Shown: in pieces, positions 5,780 through 8,208 of the stretch
Layout of the letters: each line of letters opens with the position of its first letter
How positions within the stretch are numbered: position 1 is the stretch's first letter
Made by a program: the position numbers and the translations under genes
DNA from: an uncultured Treponema sp.
Lineage (GTDB): Bacteria > Spirochaetota > Spirochaetia > Treponematales > Treponemataceae
Direction of reading: 5' to 3'
Assembly (NCBI GenBank): GCA_937891125.1
Contig: CALAEZ010000274.1
Span: 1 to 8,208, forward strand
DNA length: 8,208 nt
Notes under the pieces: generated by a model
The model's input: the letters and a program-made list of their open reading frames with translations, nothing else
Told to the model about the DNA's origin: nothing
The model's database searches: none

Positions 5780-6841
5780 CTACTTCTTTTTTCTGTTTTT
5801 AATAATCACAAAGACGCTTTGTAACACAATAAAGAAGCAGAGAATAATTGAAAGCACAATCTTGTTCCACCAGGACGAAAGCGTGCCCTGACAGCGAATG
5901 AGTGTCTCAATGGTCGCCTTTATGAGAACGCCAAAGAACGTTCCGACAACTGTACCAACGCCGCCTGTGAGCATAGTACCGCCAATAACGGCAGATGCGA
6001 TTGCTTCCATTTCAAAGCCGCGCGCCTGCTCAACAAAACCTGAGGTGGTGTTTAAGCAGAATACGACGCCTGCAAGCGAGGCTAAAAATCCGTCAGTCAC
6101 ATACGCGATGAACTTTGTGCGCTTTACGTTTATACCCATTAAAAGCGCGCTCTGTTCGCTTCCGCCAACAGCAAACAAATTACGGCCAAAGCGGGTGTAC
6201 TTTAAGACGTACCAGACAACAATAACCGCAATAAGTGCTATGACTACATTCGGGTGAATGAACGGATACATGCGCACGCCACGCTTGTTTACGGTAGAGC
6301 CCAGGAGAATGTTGATATTCGCATTTGCTACCTTTAGGAACGCTTCGTTTGCTTTAATCGCAATCTGCTCGCTGCTTATAATTGCTGTTAAGCCGCGGCA
6401 CATAAAAAGACCTGCTAGCGTAATGATAAACGGCTGCAGCTCCATGTACGAAATAAGCCAGCCCTGGAAGGCGCCAAATAAAATGCCGAACAAGAGCACT
6501 AAAAGCACGGCAAGACCAGCACTCATGTGCATACGTTCCATAGAAAATGAAAGCATCATGCAGACTAAGCCGACCACCGAGCCGACAGAAATGTCAATGC
6601 CACCTGCAATCATGACGAGCGTCATGCCCGAGGCTGCGATTAAAAGACCGGCGTTGTCAATGAGCATGTTTAAAAATGTCTGCACTCTTCCAAAACCGGC
6701 GCCGTGGTAGACGATAATGCCTGCAAGGTACATGACAGCAAAAAGGCAAATCGTAAAAAAGAGCAGAAAGTTTGAGCTGTCTAAGCGTTTTTTCTTTAAG
6801 AACGCAAGGCTTGCACGAATATTTGCTGTTACATCACTCAT
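5780..6841 (-). CDS. yjfF: CUT2 sugar ABC transporter permease, YjfF type
   Basis: A 353-aa integral membrane permease, second of a heterodimeric pair, from the family that imports pentoses and galactofuranose. It is mostly hydrophobic helices, with the family signature GMTLVMIAGGIDISVGSVVGL in the N-terminal third, LQPFIITLAGLFMCRG in the middle, and EMEAIASAVIGGTMLTGGVGTVVG near the C-terminus (signatures shortened by position: about 70-91, 134-149 and 275-298). The ending GTLSSWWNKI...LQS is closely like E. coli YjfF. I chose the ATG at 6841 rather than an upstream one at 6934: it has AGGAGG 9 nt before it, forms an ATGA overlap with the ytfT stop, and removes a basic, Cys-rich leader that does not fit the family. 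It is cotranscribed with ytfT and the ATPase. The sugar cannot be determined; galactofuranose or another furanose is likely by analogy. Confidence 0.87.
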   Translation of the reverse strand: MSDVTANIRASLAFLKKKRLDSSNFLLFFTICLFAVMYLAGIIVYHGAGFGRVQTFLNMLIDNAGLLIAASGMTLVMIAGGIDISVGSVVGLVCMMLSFSMERMHMSAGLAVLLVLLFGILFGAFQGWLISYMELQPFIITLAGLFMCRGLTAIISSEQIAIKANEAFLKVANANINILLGSTVNKRGVRMYPFIHPNVVIALIAVIVVWYVLKYTRFGRNLFAVGGSEQSALLMGINVKRTKFIAYVTDGFLASLAGVVFCLNTTSGFVEQARGFEMEAIASAVIGGTMLTGGVGTVVGTFFGVLIKATIETLIRCQGTLSSWWNKIVLSIILCFFIVLQSVFVIIKNRKKK

Positions 6842-7914
6842 TTTGTTTTTCCTCCTGCAGCAGTGTGCGCGGTGAGCGTTTTTAAGGTAAGGGCAGCGGC
6901 GGCGCGGTATTTTGCAAAGGCTGGCGACTGGCACAGAACGATTAAGATAACAACAACCGCTTTGTAGATAGGCAGTTGGTCTGCCGAAACGCCCATTGCA
7001 TACAGGCTTGTAGTGAGCGCCTGAATAGTGATGGCGCCGATAATGGAGCCAGCCATATTGAATTTGCCGCCGCCTAAGCTGTTACCGCCGAGGGCTACGG
7101 CTAAAATGGCGTCCATCTCAAGATTTAAGCCGATATTGTTTGCATCGCTTGAGTAAATGCGGCTTGAAGCGATTAAGCCCGCAACACCTGCTGAAAGTCC
7201 GCAGAATAAGTAGCTGCCAAAGATGACGAGCATAGAGTTTATGCCGACTAATCTTCCTGCTTTGGGGTTAATGCCGACCGTTTGAATGTAGGTGGCAAGC
7301 GCCGTTTTCTTTAGCACCAGCTGGGTGAGCACAACGAACAAAATTACAATGAAAATCGGAGTCGGCACGACGCAGCCGGGAATAAAGCCACCAATCCACT
7401 TAAATGACTCCTGGCGCACATACAGAATGACGCCTGTTGCGTTTTCGTTTGAGCTGATAAGCTGCGCAATGCCGCGTCCTGCGGTAAACAGAATAAGCGT
7501 TGCAACCATCGGCTGAATGTTAAAGCGCGCCACTAATAAGCCGTTAAATGCACCACATGCCATGGCGCCGAGTAAGCCGAAGAAGATGGCAAGCGCAGGA
7601 AACATGGCGTATCCGTCATAGCTGCCGCCGAGTAAGCGTACAATAATGGCGCCAGAAACAGCCATGACGGCGCCAACGGAAATATCGGTGCCGCGGGAGG
7701 AGGCGACAACAAGCGTCATGCCGACGGCAAGAATAATCAGCTCGCAGCTTCTGTTTAAGATGTCGATGATAAAGCCGTATAACACGCCGTTGTTAATTGA
7801 AATCTTAAAAAAGTTCGGTGTGATAATGACATTTACAATCAGCATGATAATAAGCGCTGCTATTGGCAGTAACAGCGAGCTTTTTCGTATGCGTTTTATG
7901 ATATTAGTATCCAT
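6838..7914 (-). CDS. ytfT: CUT2 sugar ABC transporter permease, YtfT type
   Basis: A 358-aa integral membrane permease that forms the translocation channel with the YjfF-type protein. The sequence is mainly hydrophobic helices. It has FIIDILNRS and GMTLVVAS in the N-terminal third, then GTDISVGAVMAVSGA, FNIQPMVATLILFTAGRG in the middle, and LNLEMDAILAVALGGNSLGGG followed by the coupling-helix region near the C-terminus. Together these match E. coli YtfT, with GTD in place of GID. The start at 7914 (MDTNIIKR) is preferred over 7932: GGAGGAG is 6 nt upstream of it, and it overlaps the ATPase stop by 11 nt, implying translational coupling. Its own stop overlaps the yjfF start as ATGA. The N-terminus has a short basic segment (KRIRKS) before the first helix, consistent with a cytoplasmic start. 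Confidence 0.87.
   Translation of the reverse strand: MDTNIIKRIRKSSLLLPIAALIIMLIVNVIITPNFFKISINNGVLYGFIIDILNRSCELIILAVGMTLVVASSRGTDISVGAVMAVSGAIIVRLLGGSYDGYAMFPALAIFFGLLGAMACGAFNGLLVARFNIQPMVATLILFTAGRGIAQLISSNENATGVILYVRQESFKWIGGFIPGCVVPTPIFIVILFVVLTQLVLKKTALATYIQTVGINPKAGRLVGINSMLVIFGSYLFCGLSAGVAGLIASSRIYSSDANNIGLNLEMDAILAVALGGNSLGGGKFNMAGSIIGAITIQALTTSLYAMGVSADQLPIYKAVVVILIVLCQSPAFAKYRAAAALTLKTLTAHTAAGGKTK
6851..6856 (-). promoter_or_regulatory. Shine-Dalgarno AGGAGG deciding the yjfF start
   Basis: A perfect AGGAGG lies inside the ytfT 3' end, 9 nt before ATG 6841. It supports that start over the longer frame beginning at 6934. Confidence 0.7.
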
Positions 7915-8208
7915 TGTGTTCTCCTCCCGCAATAGCCGCCATAACGTCTGCTTGCGTCAGATTTTTGTTCTTTAGTTCCCCAACCTTAGCGCCGTCACGC
8001 ATAACACAGAGGCGGTTTACGGTACGGAGCATCTCATCAATTTCTGAGCTGATAAAGATAACCGTCATGCCCTGTCCGGCAAGGCGCACGATAAGCTTCT
8101 GAATTTCGGTTTTTGTGCCTACATCAATACCGCGTGTCGGCTCATCCATGATCAGAATATCCGGTTCATTCAAAAGCCATTTCCCTACAACGATTTTCTG
8201 ATCATGGA
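7904..8208 (-). CDS. ytfR: Sugar ABC transporter ATPase, C-terminal fragment at the window edge (YtfR type)
   Basis: Only the last 101 codons are inside the window; the frame is open through base 8208. It encodes the end of the second nucleotide-binding domain of a tandem ATPase that powers CUT2 sugar import. At the edge the signature helix reads HDQKIVVGKW, corresponding to the NQQK part of the ABC signature. Walker B follows as ILIMDEPTRGID with the catalytic Glu. The H-loop position is Ser (VIFISSEIDEML), the usual state of the C-terminal domain in this family, so it is not a defect. The C-terminus ends ...VMAAIAGGEHNGY and its TAA (7904-7906) overlaps ytfT. Gene order matches E. coli ytfR-ytfT-yjfF; the binding-protein gene should lie further upstream, outside the window. 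Confidence 0.88.
   Translation of the reverse strand, partial: HDQKIVVGKWLLNEPDILIMDEPTRGIDVGTKTEIQKLIVRLAGQGMTVIFISSEIDEMLRTVNRLCVMRDGAKVGELKNKNLTQADVMAAIAGGEHNGY
7921..7927 (-). promoter_or_regulatory. Shine-Dalgarno GGAGGAG deciding the ytfT start
   Basis: GGAGGAG lies within the last codons of the ATPase gene (encoding its GGEHN tail), 6 nt before ATG 7914. It points to the shorter start and to translational coupling. Confidence 0.7.

Noticed and set aside
5597..5891. Plus-strand frames of 66-75 codons in the yjfF-regulator spacer
   Set aside because: They run through palindromic repeats and the 3' end of yjfF on the other strand, are rich in Cys/Leu/Phe from repeat sequence, and have no family resemblance.
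6842..6934. 31-residue N-terminal extension of YjfF from ATG 6934
   Set aside because: It overlaps ytfT by nearly 100 nt, is basic and Cys-rich, and lacks the good AGGAGG and ATGA coupling seen at 6841.
8030..8080. Missing H-loop His in the ABC ATPase as a defect
   Set aside because: Ser at this place is normal for the second nucleotide-binding domain of CUT2-type ATPases.

Overview
The window most likely comes from a Treponema-like spirochaete. This rests on gene content and layout: a CUT2 sugar ABC operon followed by a YesN-type regulator, moderate GC, and short GC-rich palindromic repeats between genes. It is a judgement from family knowledge, because no rRNA or marker gene is present.

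Left third (1-3420) is a zone of gene decay around two intact genes. It starts with an IS110-type transposase piece on the minus strand that lacks its N-terminal catalytic strand. A terminator-like palindrome and a long imperfect hairpin follow, then a short stretch resembling a carbamoyl-phosphate synthase (carB) remnant, then a small phage/plasmid-like gene broken by two opposite frameshifts. Next come two apparently intact minus-strand genes, a Nudix pyrophosphohydrolase and a hypoxanthine-DNA glycosylase, 11 nt apart and probably one nucleotide-pool/DNA-repair unit. Upstream of them is a WYL-domain regulator that has lost the front of its helix-turn-helix and carries an in-frame TGA exactly at a conserved Trp. 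Beside it is an acidic plus-strand reading frame of doubtful status.

Middle (3420-3975): queD (6-carboxytetrahydropterin synthase, 7-deazaguanine/queuosine pathway) with its own sigma70-like promoter. One small palindrome overlaps the -35 and another sits at the predicted start site.

Right half (3944-8208, all minus strand): the C-terminal end of a sugar ABC ATPase (ytfR type), then permeases ytfT and yjfF, all overlapping and translationally coupled, in the E. coli ytfQ-ytfR-ytfT-yjfF order. After a 225-bp spacer with a very good promoter and several hairpins comes a 536-aa REC-AraC response regulator. Its receiver domain has Gly where the phosphoacceptor Asp should be. The likely picture is a sugar-uptake operon with an adjacent, independently promoted regulator that may work without classical phosphorylation. 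The binding protein, the rest of the ATPase and any partner kinase lie outside the window.

No tRNA, rRNA, CRISPR array or clear novel defence system was seen.
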